Shown here: positions 33,322-42,270 of the stretch, piece after piece
Layout: each line of letters opens with the position of its first letter
How positions within the stretch are numbered: the stretch's first letter is position 1
Assembly (NCBI RefSeq): GCF_003002065.1
Contig: NZ_PVZG01000030.1
Location: 1-55,374, forward strand
Direction: 5' to 3'
Origin: Pseudosporangium ferrugineum
Lineage (GTDB): Bacteria > Actinomycetota > Actinomycetes > Mycobacteriales > Micromonosporaceae
DNA length: 55,374 bases
Notes under the pieces: model-generated
The model's database searches: none
Seen by the model: the letters and a program-made list of their open reading frames with translations, nothing else
What the model was told of the DNA's origin: nothing
Program-made: the position numbers and the translations under genes

Positions 33322-36300
33322 TCAGACGGTCCGCGGGCCCCACGGCTCCCGGGCCGCCGACATGTTCAGATCGCCGGCGGGCGCGGGGCGGGAGAAGAGG
33401 TAGCCCTGTGCGTGAGTGCACCCCAGCTGGCGGACCAGGTCCAGGTCCTCGGTCGTCTCCACGCCCTCGGCGATCACTCGCAGGCCGAGGTTGAGGCCCA
33501 TGGTGACGATCGTGCGCACGAGTTCGCGGCTGCGGGAGCTGGTGCTCAGGCGTGAGACGAAGGAGCGATCGATCTTGAGGGCGTCGAACGGCAGATCGTG
33601 CAGCGACTCCAGCGAGGAGTAGCCGGTGCCGAAGTCGTCGATGTGCACCTCGATGTCCATCTTGCACAGACCGGTCAGCATCTCGGTGGCTTTCCGGGCG
33701 TCGTGCATGATGACGCCTTCGGTGATCTCCAGGGCCAGGCAGGCGGGGTCGAGCTGTTCGGCGTCCAGGCAGTCGAGGACGTCCTCGATCAGCCTCCCGC
33801 CCCAGAACTGCCGGTTCGACACGTTGACGCTCACCCGCAGCCGTGGCAGGTCCGGGTCCCGGCTCCATATCGCGGCCTGCCGGCAGGCCTCGCGCAGCAC
33901 CCAGCGGCCGATCACCGCGCTGAGGTCGCTCTCGTCGGCGATCGGCAGGAACACCGGCGGAAGGAGGAGCCCGCGGGTCGGATGCCGCCACCGGAGCAGC
34001 GCTTCCGCCCCGGTGAGCCGATCGGTCGCGAGGTCGATGATCGGCTGGTAGAAGAGCTCCAGTTCGTTGCGCTCCACGGCTTGGCGCAGCTCGGTGCCGG
34101 TGCGCAACCGTTCCAGCGCCGACGTGTGCATCGAGGGGGTGAACAGCGCATAGGCCCGCTTGCCGCCGGTCTTGGCGTGATACATCGCGGTGTCGGCGTC
34201 GCGCATGACCGCGTAGGTGTCGGTGTACTCGTCGGTGCCGAGGGCGATTCCGATGCTCGCGGTGACGGTGACGTCCGTGCTGTCCAGCCGGTACGGCGCG
34301 GAGACCGCGCCCTGCAGACGCTCGGCGAGAATGACCGGCGCCTCGGGGTTGGTGAAGTCCTCGACCAGCACGGCGAACTCGTCGCCACCGAGGCGGGCGG
34401 CGACCTCGTTGGTGCGTACCTCGTGGGAGAGCCGGCGCGCGATCTCCTGCAGCAGCCGGTCGCCGGCCTCGTGGCCGAGGCTGTCGTTGACCACCTTGAA
34501 CCCGTCCAGATCGAGCAGCAGCACGGCGTAGCCCAGATCGGGCCGGCGGCGCCCGCGGGCCATCGCCAGCGTCAAGCGGTCGCGGAAGTGGCTGCGATTG
34601 GGCAGCCCGGTGAGATCGTCGTAGAGGGCTGCCCGGCGCAGCACCTCCTCCTGGGCGCGCAGAGCCTGCAGGACCGCATCGTGCTCCAGCGCGACGCTCA
34701 GCAGCGCCGCCCACTGGTTCATCGTCTCCCGGCCCTCGGCGAGGCCTGCCTGGACCGGTCCGACCAGGGCGAGCATGCCCCAGTCGCCCTCACCGACCTT
34801 GAGGTGGGCGACGTAGACCATCTCGTCGGCCGAGGTGTCGGCGAGCTCGATCACCTCGGCCGGCGGGAAGCTCTCGATCTCGACCAGCCCGCCACCGGCG
34901 ACCGCGGCCCCGGCGGCACGGTCGTAGGTGGTGACGACATCGAGCACGTCCGTACGTCGTTCCGGCCCGTTCGGCCACAGGCCCAGGCAGCCGCTCCGGA
35001 TGTCGGTGGCGCGTAACCAGTCCAGCGAGCGCGGGTCGCGTTCCTGGCTGCGCAACAGCTGCATGCTCACCGAGTACTGGGTGCCGAGAGCGGACATCGT
35101 GGACCGGCCGTGCTCGGCCTGGAACGCGGACTGGGCCTGGGCGAGCACGACGAAGACCTGATGAATGAGGGCCTCGACCCGAAACTGGGCCTCCCGGCCC
35201 GACCCGCCCGCGGCCAGCATGGCCCAGGCATGGTCCCGGATCAGCCGCATCACCGCGACGGTCACCTCGAAGTCGTCGAGGCGCTCGGCGATGGGCAGCA
35301 GCAGCCGGCGGAGCTCGGTGCCGACCGGGGTACGCGACCCCGCCACCGCGTCCGCCACCACGGCACTGAGTCTCGAGACAGCCTGCTCGAACTGCGCAGT
35401 TCCGGAGCCAGGTGGCAGTGCCGCACGAAGCTCGGCAAGCAGCCGGCCCGATTCACCCAGCGTGTCGAGGCTGCCCGAGGCCAGAGCCAGCGGACCCGGG
35501 CAGCCGCATGACTCACGCAACACCAGCGTGGTGGGGATCAGGAGCCAGCCGTCCGGGACGGGCTCGCCGTTGAGCTTCTGCAGAAGCAGCCCGGCGGCGC
35601 GGCCACCGATCTGATCGAGTGGTTGCCGGTTGGTGGTCAGGCTGGGAATCCTCGACGCGCAGCCGATCTGGTCGTCGAAACCGATCACCGCCTGGTCCGC
35701 GGGCAGTTCGCACCCCGCCTCGACGAGCGTCCGGATCAGCCCGAACGCGTTCTGGTCGTTGGCGGTCACCACCGCGGTCGAGGGCAGCCCGGCCGCCAGC
35801 ATCGCGCGTGCGGCCCGCTCGCCGCCGGTCTCCTGCATGTTGCCGGTCTCGAACAGCATCGGCCGGCCACCGATCTCGGCCAGCGCGTCCTGGTAGGCCG
35901 CGTACCGCTGGCGTACGTCGATCTGGTCGAGGCAGCCGGCGAACGCGATACGCTCGTGCCCGTGGCCGATCAGATGCCGCACGGATTCGGTGAACCCGGA
36001 CCTGTTGTCGGCCACGACCGCCGGGCAGATCACCCCGTCGAACTGATGGCTGATCGCGACGACCGGCCTGCCGCTGGCCTGAGCCTCGCGCAGGTACTGC
36101 GGGTTCGCCCCGTTGAGCAGCGTGACGAAGCCGTCGATGTGCTCCCAGGCGACCCGATGGCGGTACGTGACCGCGTCCGAGAAGTCGAGCTCGAACGTGC
36201 CGGCGTCGAGCGTCTGCACCGCGATGATCCGGCCACCCACGGACGCGACGGCGCCGCGGATCCCGTCGAGCAGCCCGCCGTAATACGGACCACCGAAGGA

Positions 36301-36336
36301 CGTCGCGAGGACACCCACCACCGGCCCGTTGATCAC
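33322..36336 (-). CDS. LacI-like sensor / GGDEF / EAL cyclic-di-GMP protein
   Basis: A 1,004-residue cytoplasmic protein. Residues 1 to about 285 form a LacI/GalR-type periplasmic-binding-protein fold (VGVLATSFGGPYYGGLLDGI, TAVVTANDQNAFGLIRTL, AVIGFDD) without the usual N-terminal helix-turn-helix. A helical/GAF-like middle follows. The GGDEF domain has an intact GGDEF motif (about 648-652; diguanylate cyclase), and the EAL domain has EALLRW (about 777) and DDFGTGYSSL (phosphodiesterase). Both activities look possible, presumably switched by a sugar-like ligand. GTG 36336 follows GGAG. No membrane segment. Confidence 0.9.
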   Translation of the reverse strand: MINGPVVGVLATSFGGPYYGGLLDGIRGAVASVGGRIIAVQTLDAGTFELDFSDAVTYRHRVAWEHIDGFVTLLNGANPQYLREAQASGRPVVAISHQFDGVICPAVVADNRSGFTESVRHLIGHGHERIAFAGCLDQIDVRQRYAAYQDALAEIGGRPMLFETGNMQETGGERAARAMLAAGLPSTAVVTANDQNAFGLIRTLVEAGCELPADQAVIGFDDQIGCASRIPSLTTNRQPLDQIGGRAAGLLLQKLNGEPVPDGWLLIPTTLVLRESCGCPGPLALASGSLDTLGESGRLLAELRAALPPGSGTAQFEQAVSRLSAVVADAVAGSRTPVGTELRRLLLPIAERLDDFEVTVAVMRLIRDHAWAMLAAGGSGREAQFRVEALIHQVFVVLAQAQSAFQAEHGRSTMSALGTQYSVSMQLLRSQERDPRSLDWLRATDIRSGCLGLWPNGPERRTDVLDVVTTYDRAAGAAVAGGGLVEIESFPPAEVIELADTSADEMVYVAHLKVGEGDWGMLALVGPVQAGLAEGRETMNQWAALLSVALEHDAVLQALRAQEEVLRRAALYDDLTGLPNRSHFRDRLTLAMARGRRRPDLGYAVLLLDLDGFKVVNDSLGHEAGDRLLQEIARRLSHEVRTNEVAARLGGDEFAVLVEDFTNPEAPVILAERLQGAVSAPYRLDSTDVTVTASIGIALGTDEYTDTYAVMRDADTAMYHAKTGGKRAYALFTPSMHTSALERLRTGTELRQAVERNELELFYQPIIDLATDRLTGAEALLRWRHPTRGLLLPPVFLPIADESDLSAVIGRWVLREACRQAAIWSRDPDLPRLRVSVNVSNRQFWGGRLIEDVLDCLDAEQLDPACLALEITEGVIMHDARKATEMLTGLCKMDIEVHIDDFGTGYSSLESLHDLPFDALKIDRSFVSRLSTSSRSRELVRTIVTMGLNLGLRVIAEGVETTEDLDLVRQLGCTHAQGYLFSRPAPAGDLNMSAAREPWGPRTV

Positions 36337-36426
36337 CCGCTCCAGGATAGGGACATTTAGTGGTAATTTCAGCGAAACCGGCGTCGCCCTGGGAGAACAG
36401 GCCGACAGCCGGTTCCTTCGGTCGGC

Positions 36427-37131
36427 TCATCGCCGGTTCAGCTGTCCGGGGGCACTCGGTGGCGGAGCCGGGCCCCGGAGGCCGGCTTGATAGGCGATGA
36501 CGACCAGTTGCGCGCGGTCGCGGGCGTCGAGCTTCGCCATGGCGTGGTTGACGTGGGTCTTGACCGTGAACGGGCTGAGGGTCAGATGGTCCGCGATCTC
36601 CGTGTTGGACATCCCGGTGGCCACCAGTGCGACGACCTCGCGTTCCCGTTCGGTGAGACCGTCGAGGAGCTGCGGGGCAGCTGCGGGATGGCGGTCGTCC
36701 GTGGCGAGGTAACGGGCGATGAGCCCTTGCGTGGCGGCGGGTGACAGCAGGGCCTCACCGCGGGCGACGGTCCGGATCGCTTCGATCAGGGCCTCCGGAC
36801 GCACGTTCTTGCCGAGAAATCCGCTGGCGCCGGCGCGGAGCGCTTCGAAGACGTACTCGTCGACTTCGAAGGTGGTCAGGATCAGCACCTTCACACCGGC
36901 GAGGTCCGGATCGGCGGTGATCCGGCGAGTGGCGGCGAGGCCGTCGAGCTCGGGCATGCGGATGTCCATCAGGACGACGTCGGCGCGGGCCGCACGGGCT
37001 TTTCGTACGGCCTGGGCGCCGGTGGCCGCTTCGCCGACCACCGTCAGATCGGGGGCGTTCTCGACCATCAGTCGCAGGCCGGCGCGGACGATGTCCTGGT
37101 CGTCGGCGAGCAGCACGCGTACGGCGGTCAT
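36427..37131 (-). CDS. NarL/FixJ-family response regulator
   Basis: A 234-residue regulator. The receiver domain has the acidic pair in LLADDQD, phospho-acceptor Asp in VVLMDIRMPELDG, Thr in LILTTFE and Lys in FLGKNVRPE. The LuxR-type helix-turn-helix is LTEREREVVALVATGMSNTE followed by KTHVNHAMAKL. Its ATG overlaps the kinase stop (ATGA), so the pair is coupled. The divergent MMPL exporter gene is the most likely target. Confidence 0.93.
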   Translation of the reverse strand: MTAVRVLLADDQDIVRAGLRLMVENAPDLTVVGEAATGAQAVRKARAARADVVLMDIRMPELDGLAATRRITADPDLAGVKVLILTTFEVDEYVFEALRAGASGFLGKNVRPEALIEAIRTVARGEALLSPAATQGLIARYLATDDRHPAAAPQLLDGLTEREREVVALVATGMSNTEIADHLTLSPFTVKTHVNHAMAKLDARDRAQLVVIAYQAGLRGPAPPPSAPGQLNRR

Positions 37132-38393
37132 ATCGTGGCCCCCGCGAGAGTGGGCAGTTCGGCGGTCACCCGGAAGCCGCCTTCGGGGCGAGGGCTGGCC
37201 GAGAGCCGTCCGCCCAGCGCGGCGGCCCGCTCGCGCATGCCGATGATGCCGTGTCCCACCGTTGCTCCCGTTGCCGGCTGTCCGGGGGCGGTCGCCGACG
37301 GTCCGTCGTCCTCGACCGTCAGCGCGAGAGCACCCGGCCGGAAGTCGAGCCGGACCGACGCGGATGTGCCCGCGGCGTGTTTGGCGGTGTTGGTGAGGGA
37401 CTCCTGGATGAGCCGGTAGGCGGTGAGGTCCACGGCGTCGGGCAGAGGTCGCGCGGAACCGGTGACGTCGCAGTTGACCCGTAGGCCGGTGGCGGTGAAG
37501 GAGGCGATCAGCTCGTCGAGCCGGCTGAGCCGTCCGGCTGGTGCGATGGGCTCGTGATCGCCGGGCTGGCGCAACAGGCCGACGGTGAGTTTCAGCTCGG
37601 CGAGCGCGGCTTCGCTGGCGTCCTGGATGTGTTCCAGAGACTGGCGCGCCCGGGTGACATCGTGCCTGTCCAGCAGGAGCGTCATGGCGCCGGCTTGCAC
37701 GCTGATGATCGCCACCTGATGGCCCACCGCGTCGTGCAGCTCGCGTGCGATGCGGAGCCGTTCCGCCTGTACGCGCTGGCGGGCCTCCTCCTCACGGCCT
37801 CGTTCCGCACGGCGGGCCCGATCCTCCAACATGGCCCGCCCCAACCGGTTGGCGCGGATGGCCTGCCCGAGCGCGGCGCTCGCCACGACCCAGGGCAGGA
37901 CCTCGACGTCCTGCAGATCGACCCGCTCGTACGCGGTGGCCACCACGCTGCCGGCCGCCAGCGACACGACGCTCACCGCGATCGTCACGACAGTCACAGC
38001 GACCTTCTCGCTGCGCAGGGAGAACAGGAACATCGCCACGATCAGGGCGCTGCGGGCGGGTGAGTCGGGCACCGCGGACGGCATCGCCGCGATCACGCCT
38101 GCGGTCGCGATGGCGGGGATGAGCCAGGCCGGCCAGCGCAGGGCGGGAATGACGACGAAGCTGGCAGCGACCACGACGGCGGTGACGATGGCCGTCGGCG
38201 TGAACGCGGACCGGTCCGGCTTCAGGGCGACCATGGCGGTGAGGAGCAGCAGGACGCCGGCTCCGGTTACGCGGGTGGCTGCGGGATGGGCGGTGCTGAG
38301 CCGGCGCAGCCGGTCGGCCAGGCGTACCGGGTAGGCGATCGCACGGTGTCTGCCGGCCGCGGCAAGGCCGCCGGCCAGCTCATCAGCTCCCAC
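37128..38393 (-). CDS. Two-component sensor histidine kinase (HisKA_3 type)
   Basis: About 421 residues: an N-terminal block of four to six membrane helices (about residues 40-160) with little extracytoplasmic sequence, a HisKA_3 helix with the phospho-acceptor His (RELHDAVGHQVAI, about residue 219), and a HATPase domain (LIQESLTNTAKHA, VEDDGP, GHGIIGMRERAAALGG). The architecture resembles DesK/LiaS-like sensors of membrane stress. GTG 38393 is chosen; TTG 38429 is the alternative. Confidence 0.88.
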   Translation of the reverse strand: MGADELAGGLAAAGRHRAIAYPVRLADRLRRLSTAHPAATRVTGAGVLLLLTAMVALKPDRSAFTPTAIVTAVVVAASFVVIPALRWPAWLIPAIATAGVIAAMPSAVPDSPARSALIVAMFLFSLRSEKVAVTVVTIAVSVVSLAAGSVVATAYERVDLQDVEVLPWVVASAALGQAIRANRLGRAMLEDRARRAERGREEEARQRVQAERLRIARELHDAVGHQVAIISVQAGAMTLLLDRHDVTRARQSLEHIQDASEAALAELKLTVGLLRQPGDHEPIAPAGRLSRLDELIASFTATGLRVNCDVTGSARPLPDAVDLTAYRLIQESLTNTAKHAAGTSASVRLDFRPGALALTVEDDGPSATAPGQPATGATVGHGIIGMRERAAALGGRLSASPRPEGGFRVTAELPTLAGATI

Positions 38394-38434
38394 ACGGTGA
38401 CAGTAATCAGCGCTTGGCCGCGCCGACAAACGAT

Positions 38435-38452
38435 CTACCGCGAGCGCGGTAG
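38435..38452. promoter_or_regulatory. 18-bp palindromic operator between kinase and MMPL genes
   Basis: CTACCGCG (38435-38442) and CGCGGTAG (38445-38452) are perfect arms separated by AG, in the divergent intergenic region. A dimeric regulator such as the NarL-type protein next door could bind here. Confidence 0.5.
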
Positions 38453-38668
38453 GAAACGCCGCGCGGGCACCCGCGAGCGGAGTAGGAGCGGCCCGGAGCC
38501 GCCGCGACCGCGGCGGATGGAATCGCCGCGGTGGGCCGAAGACGGGGAGGGCCGCGCCGGCGAACCATCCAGGGGTCGCATGTCGACGTGCGGCGCCGTA
38601 TCCGCCAGTCGTCCGCCGTCGAAGGCGGACGAGCGATCCCTCACTTCCTGGAAAAGGAGAAACGTCTC

Positions 38669-40870
38669 ATGGCCTCGTTCCTCTACCGGTTGGGCCGGTC
38701 GGCCTTCCGCCATCGGCGGTGGGTGGTCGTCGCCTGGCTGGCGGTCCTGGCCGCGGCGCTGATCGGCGCCTCCGCACTGTCCGGGCCGACGCGGGATTCG
38801 TTCAGCATTCCGGGCACTCAGTCGCAGCAGGCGATCGACCTGCTCGCCCAGCGGTTCCCGCAGGCGTCGGCCGGCGGCGCCACCGCCCGGGTGGTGTTCG
38901 CCGCGCCCGGCGGGAAGACGTTGCGCGACCCGGCCTACCGGACGGTGATCCGAACCGCTGTCGACGATCTGGAACGGGCGCCGCAGGTTGCCTCGGTCGA
39001 CGGCCCGTTCACCTCGGGCGCGATCAACGAGGCCGGCACGATCGGTTTCGCCGAGGTGAGCTACCGGGTGCCCGGGGAAGACGTCTCCGATGCCGCGCAC
39101 GCCGCCCTCACGAGGGTGGTCGACCGGGCTCGGGACGGCGGGCTGACCGTCGAGGTGGGCGGGGACGCGACGGCCTCCGAGGACGAGCAAGGCTTCGGCG
39201 AGATCATCGGGGTGGTGGTCGCGGCGGTGGTGCTGGTCGTGACGTTCGGGTCGTTGATCGCCGCCGGGCTTCCGCTGCTGACGGCGGTCCTCGGCATCGC
39301 CATCGGTCTCGGTGTGATCAGCGCGGCGTCCGGGTTGGTCGACCTGTCCTCCGAGACCCCGACCCTCGCGCTGATGCTCGGCCTCGCCGTGGCGATCGAC
39401 TACGCGCTGTTCATCGTCTCGCGATACCGGCACGAGCTGGCCGCCGGCCGGGAGCCGCAGGAGGCCGCCGGCCGGGCGGTCGGCACCGCCGGCTCCGCGG
39501 TCGTGTTCGCCGGTCTCACCGTGATCATCGCCCTCGCCGCGCTCTCGGTCGTCGGCATCCCCTTCCTGACGCAGATGGGCCTCGCGGCCGCATTCACCGT
39601 CGCAGTTTCCGTGGTGATCGCGTTGACCCTGCTGCCGGCGCTGCTGGGCTTTGCCGGCCGGCGCCTCCGCGGCGGGCGGAGGGCCGGGCTGCACACCCGG
39701 GACCCGCAGGGCGGCAACCGTGGCCCCTCCGGCGAGCGGTGGGCACGGCTGGTCGCCCGCCGCCCGGTGGCCGTGCTGTTGATCGCCGTCGTCGGGCTCG
39801 GCACGATCGCCCTGCCCGCGCGGGACATGCGGCTGGGACTGTCCGACGACAGCACTGCCCCCTCCGACAGCACGCAGGGGAAGGCGTACGGCCTGCTGTC
39901 GGAGGGTTTCGGGCCCGGGTTCAACGGGCCGCTGATCGTCGTGGTGGATGCGCGGGCCGGCGCCGCCGAGGCTGCCGGACAGGTGGCCGCGCGGATCCGT
40001 GACCTCGACGACGTCAGCGCGGTCACCGACCCGTCGATCAATCCAGCCGGCGATACCGCCATCCTCACCGTCATACCGGACAGCGGCCCCAGCACCGAAG
40101 CAACCCGGGACCTGGTCCGTGTGATCCGCCGGCAGGACGTCCCGGTGCCCGGCGCCGCGATCGCCGTCACCGGGCTGACCGCCATCAACATCGACATCTC
40201 GGCCAAGCTCGGTGAGGCCCTGCTCCCGTACCTCGCGGTCGTGGTCGGCCTTGCTTTCGTGCTTCTCATGCTGGTGTTCCGGTCCCTGCTGGTACCGCTG
40301 AAGGCGACAGCCGGATTCCTCCTCAGCATCGCGGCCACCTTCGGGGCGGTGGTGGCTGTCTTCCAGAAGGGCTGGTTCGCCGAGGCGCTCGGCGTCGACC
40401 GGGTCGGACCGATCACCAGCTTCCTGCCGATCGTCCTGATCGGCATCGTGTTCGGCCTGGCCATGGACTACCAGGTCTTTCTGGTCACGCGCATGCGCGA
40501 GGACTATGTACGCGGCATCCCGCCCCGTGCCGCGGTGATCTCCGGCTTCGGCCACGGTGCGCGCGTTGTCACCGCCGCCGCGGTCATCATGATCAGCGTC
40601 TTCTCCGGGTTCGTCCTCGCCCCCGACGCGATCATCAAGTCGATCGGCTTCGCCCTCGGCATCGCGGTGCTCTTCGATGCGCTGATCGTTCGCATGACCA
40701 TCGTGCCGGCGGCCATGACGCTGCTGGGCAGGTCCGCCTGGTGGCTGCCGCGCTGGCTCGACAGGCTCCTGCCCGATGTCGACGTGGAAGGCGAGAAGTT
40801 GCGCCACTGGCTCGACGGCGCGGGGGAGCCGGCCCGGTCCGCACCGGTACCCGTGCGGGAACCGGTCTGA
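38669..40870 (+). CDS. MMPL/RND-family membrane transporter
   Basis: A 733-residue RND-superfamily protein with the two-fold MMPL plan: TM1 (about 20-40), extracytoplasmic loop, TM2-6 (about 165-340), a second half starting near 395 with the same pattern. Signature stretches include GLAVAIDYALFIVSRYRHEL and its partner GLAMDYQVFLVTRMRED, which carry the proton-relay Asp-Tyr pairs. MMPLs export lipids, siderophores or drugs using the proton gradient. ATG 38669 has AAGGAG 8 bases upstream. It is divergent to the NarL-type system. Confidence 0.93.
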   Translation: MASFLYRLGRSAFRHRRWVVVAWLAVLAAALIGASALSGPTRDSFSIPGTQSQQAIDLLAQRFPQASAGGATARVVFAAPGGKTLRDPAYRTVIRTAVDDLERAPQVASVDGPFTSGAINEAGTIGFAEVSYRVPGEDVSDAAHAALTRVVDRARDGGLTVEVGGDATASEDEQGFGEIIGVVVAAVVLVVTFGSLIAAGLPLLTAVLGIAIGLGVISAASGLVDLSSETPTLALMLGLAVAIDYALFIVSRYRHELAAGREPQEAAGRAVGTAGSAVVFAGLTVIIALAALSVVGIPFLTQMGLAAAFTVAVSVVIALTLLPALLGFAGRRLRGGRRAGLHTRDPQGGNRGPSGERWARLVARRPVAVLLIAVVGLGTIALPARDMRLGLSDDSTAPSDSTQGKAYGLLSEGFGPGFNGPLIVVVDARAGAAEAAGQVAARIRDLDDVSAVTDPSINPAGDTAILTVIPDSGPSTEATRDLVRVIRRQDVPVPGAAIAVTGLTAINIDISAKLGEALLPYLAVVVGLAFVLLMLVFRSLLVPLKATAGFLLSIAATFGAVVAVFQKGWFAEALGVDRVGPITSFLPIVLIGIVFGLAMDYQVFLVTRMREDYVRGIPPRAAVISGFGHGARVVTAAAVIMISVFSGFVLAPDAIIKSIGFALGIAVLFDALIVRMTIVPAAMTLLGRSAWWLPRWLDRLLPDVDVEGEKLRHWLDGAGEPARSAPVPVREPV

Positions 40871-40881
40871 GTCTCGCACCT

Positions 40882-40897
40882 CGGCAGCGTGCTGCCG
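40882..40897 (+). terminator. Short hairpin after the MMPL gene
   Basis: CGGCAGC (40882-40888) pairs with GCTGCCG (40891-40897) across only two bases, 12 bases after the stop. A weak terminator candidate. Confidence 0.45.
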
Positions 40898-40954
40898 TCC
40901 CCCTGACGGGAGGCGGCGGCATCCTGCCCTTCTCCGGAGAGGCCGGAGCGCATG

Positions 40955-40979
40955 TATGATAACAACCTCTTAGATAAGA
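40955..40979 (+). promoter_or_regulatory. AT-rich -10 box with a palindromic operator at the likely start site
   Basis: TATGAT (40955-40960) is a good -10 box in an unusually AT-rich stretch. The palindrome TCTTA-GA-TAAGA (40968-40979) begins 8 bases later, where a transcript would start, the classic place for a repressor. The TetR gene downstream is the obvious candidate. The -35 box is weak. Confidence 0.5.
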
Positions 40980-41005
40980 TGACTGTACCAATCGGGAGGA
41001 ACGCC

Positions 41006-41506
41006 TTGCTGTCTGAGACTCACCCCAACGCGTTGTGGCTGGCCGATCTGTACCGGGGCGGTGCGGAGATCACGGCCGACCCCGGCCTCGGCGAGCAGGA
41101 GCGGCTCCGGCGCCATCAGGAGCACATCAGCGAAGTGATGAAGCGGATGTCTCCGGATTTCGTGATCCACACCGGCGGGGTGCGGCTGGCGGCGACCGGG
41201 GGGATGGATTTCCTGCGCCGCTACACGAAACGGCGGGCCGGACTCGCCGACGCCAACGTCGAACCCATCGGCTTCGACCAGATCCTTGCCGACGACCATT
41301 ACGGCATCGTCCACGGCACATTCCGTACCTCGCGCGGCGATTGGACCTGGACCCGGGTCGGTATGGGCGCGTGGCGTTTCAAGGACGGCGTGGCCGTCGA
41401 GCACTGGGAGCTGTCCGACGGGCCGACGTGGGACGAGTTCTTCCTCGCCGGCGATCCGGCCGCCTTCACCGGGTCGGCGGAGGAGTTCTGGACCCACGGC
41501 GTCTGA
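41006..41506 (+). CDS. SnoaL-like / NTF2-fold protein
   Basis: A 166-residue SnoaL-like (NTF2-fold) protein, a fold used by small cyclases, isomerases and stress proteins. Typical features are the N-terminal helix with LWLADLYRGG, HQEHISEVMKRMSPDFVIHT, and beta strands ending GAWRFKDGVAVEHWELSDGPTWDEFF. TTG 41006 is chosen because GGGAGG lies 6 bases upstream. ATGs at 40952 and 40979 are in frame but fall within the promoter-operator. It is followed by a TetR gene in the same direction. Its substrate is unknown. Confidence 0.75.
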   Translation: MLSETHPNALWLADLYRGGAEITADPGLGEQERLRRHQEHISEVMKRMSPDFVIHTGGVRLAATGGMDFLRRYTKRRAGLADANVEPIGFDQILADDHYGIVHGTFRTSRGDWTWTRVGMGAWRFKDGVAVEHWELSDGPTWDEFFLAGDPAAFTGSAEEFWTHGV

Positions 41507-41587
41507 GCGGCGCGGCGAGCCGGGGTCGATCGCGCGGTGGTCGGAGGCGTTACCCTTGCCATCACTTCTACGAGGCGGAGGAGGCCC

Positions 41588-42205
41588 GTGTCCGACCTGC
41601 AGCCCGCCCCGGGCGGAGGACGCAAGTTGCGCAGCGACACCCGCCGCAATCGCCGGCGGCTCCTGGAAGCCGTGGGTGAGCTCGCCCGGGAGGCGCCGGA
41701 CGAGCTCACCATGCAGGCGGTCGCGTCCCGTGCGGAGATCGGTCCGGCCACGGCATACCGCTACTTCTCCTCGATGGAGGAGGTGCTCGCCGCCTACGTG
41801 TTCAGCGTCGTCGAGCAGCTCAGCGATTTCACCGCGGCGTCGACCGCGCAGGGGCGCCCGCTTTTCGACGCCGTCGTGGACAAGTGGGTGGACCTTCTGG
41901 TCGCGCACGGCCCGGCGCTTGTCCAGCTTCGCTCCCGCCGGGGTTACCTCGAGCGCCTCCATTCCGGCAACGAGATCATCGCGGCCATGCGGGAGGCCTG
42001 GGCTGAGCCCGTACGGGGGCTGCTCCGCGACATCGGGCTGCCGGAGGAAATGCTCGAGCACGCGCTGTTCCTCAACAACATGATCTTCGATCCGCGTGAG
42101 GTCCTCGACCTTCTGCACCAGGGGAACCTGACCCGCCGGGAGGTCATCATCCGGCTGACCGAGGCGTACTCCGGCGCGTTGCGCGGTTGGGCGCGGGTCG
42201 GCTGA
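41588..42205 (+). CDS. TetR-family transcriptional regulator
   Basis: A 205-residue TetR regulator. The N-terminal helix-turn-helix reads DELTMQAVASRAEIGPATAY then RYFSSMEEVLAAY (residues about 38-70). The C-terminal helices form the ligand-binding domain. The GTG start has GGAGGAGG just upstream. It probably represses the SnoaL-like gene and itself through the TCTTA-GA-TAAGA palindrome. Confidence 0.9.
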   Translation: MSDLQPAPGGGRKLRSDTRRNRRRLLEAVGELAREAPDELTMQAVASRAEIGPATAYRYFSSMEEVLAAYVFSVVEQLSDFTAASTAQGRPLFDAVVDKWVDLLVAHGPALVQLRSRRGYLERLHSGNEIIAAMREAWAEPVRGLLRDIGLPEEMLEHALFLNNMIFDPREVLDLLHQGNLTRREVIIRLTEAYSGALRGWARVG

Positions 42206-42227
42206 TACCCCGCCCTGCTTCACTCCC

Positions 42228-42260
42228 GGGCGGTCGCCGGCGTCGTGCCGGCGCCCGCCC
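42228..42260. terminator. Bidirectional terminator hairpin
   Basis: A 14-bp stem with one mismatch (42228-42241 against 42247-42260; inner arms GCCGGC/GCCGGC) with a GTCGT loop, between the convergent TetR and permease genes. Confidence 0.75.
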
Positions 42261-42270
42261 CGGAGGGAGG

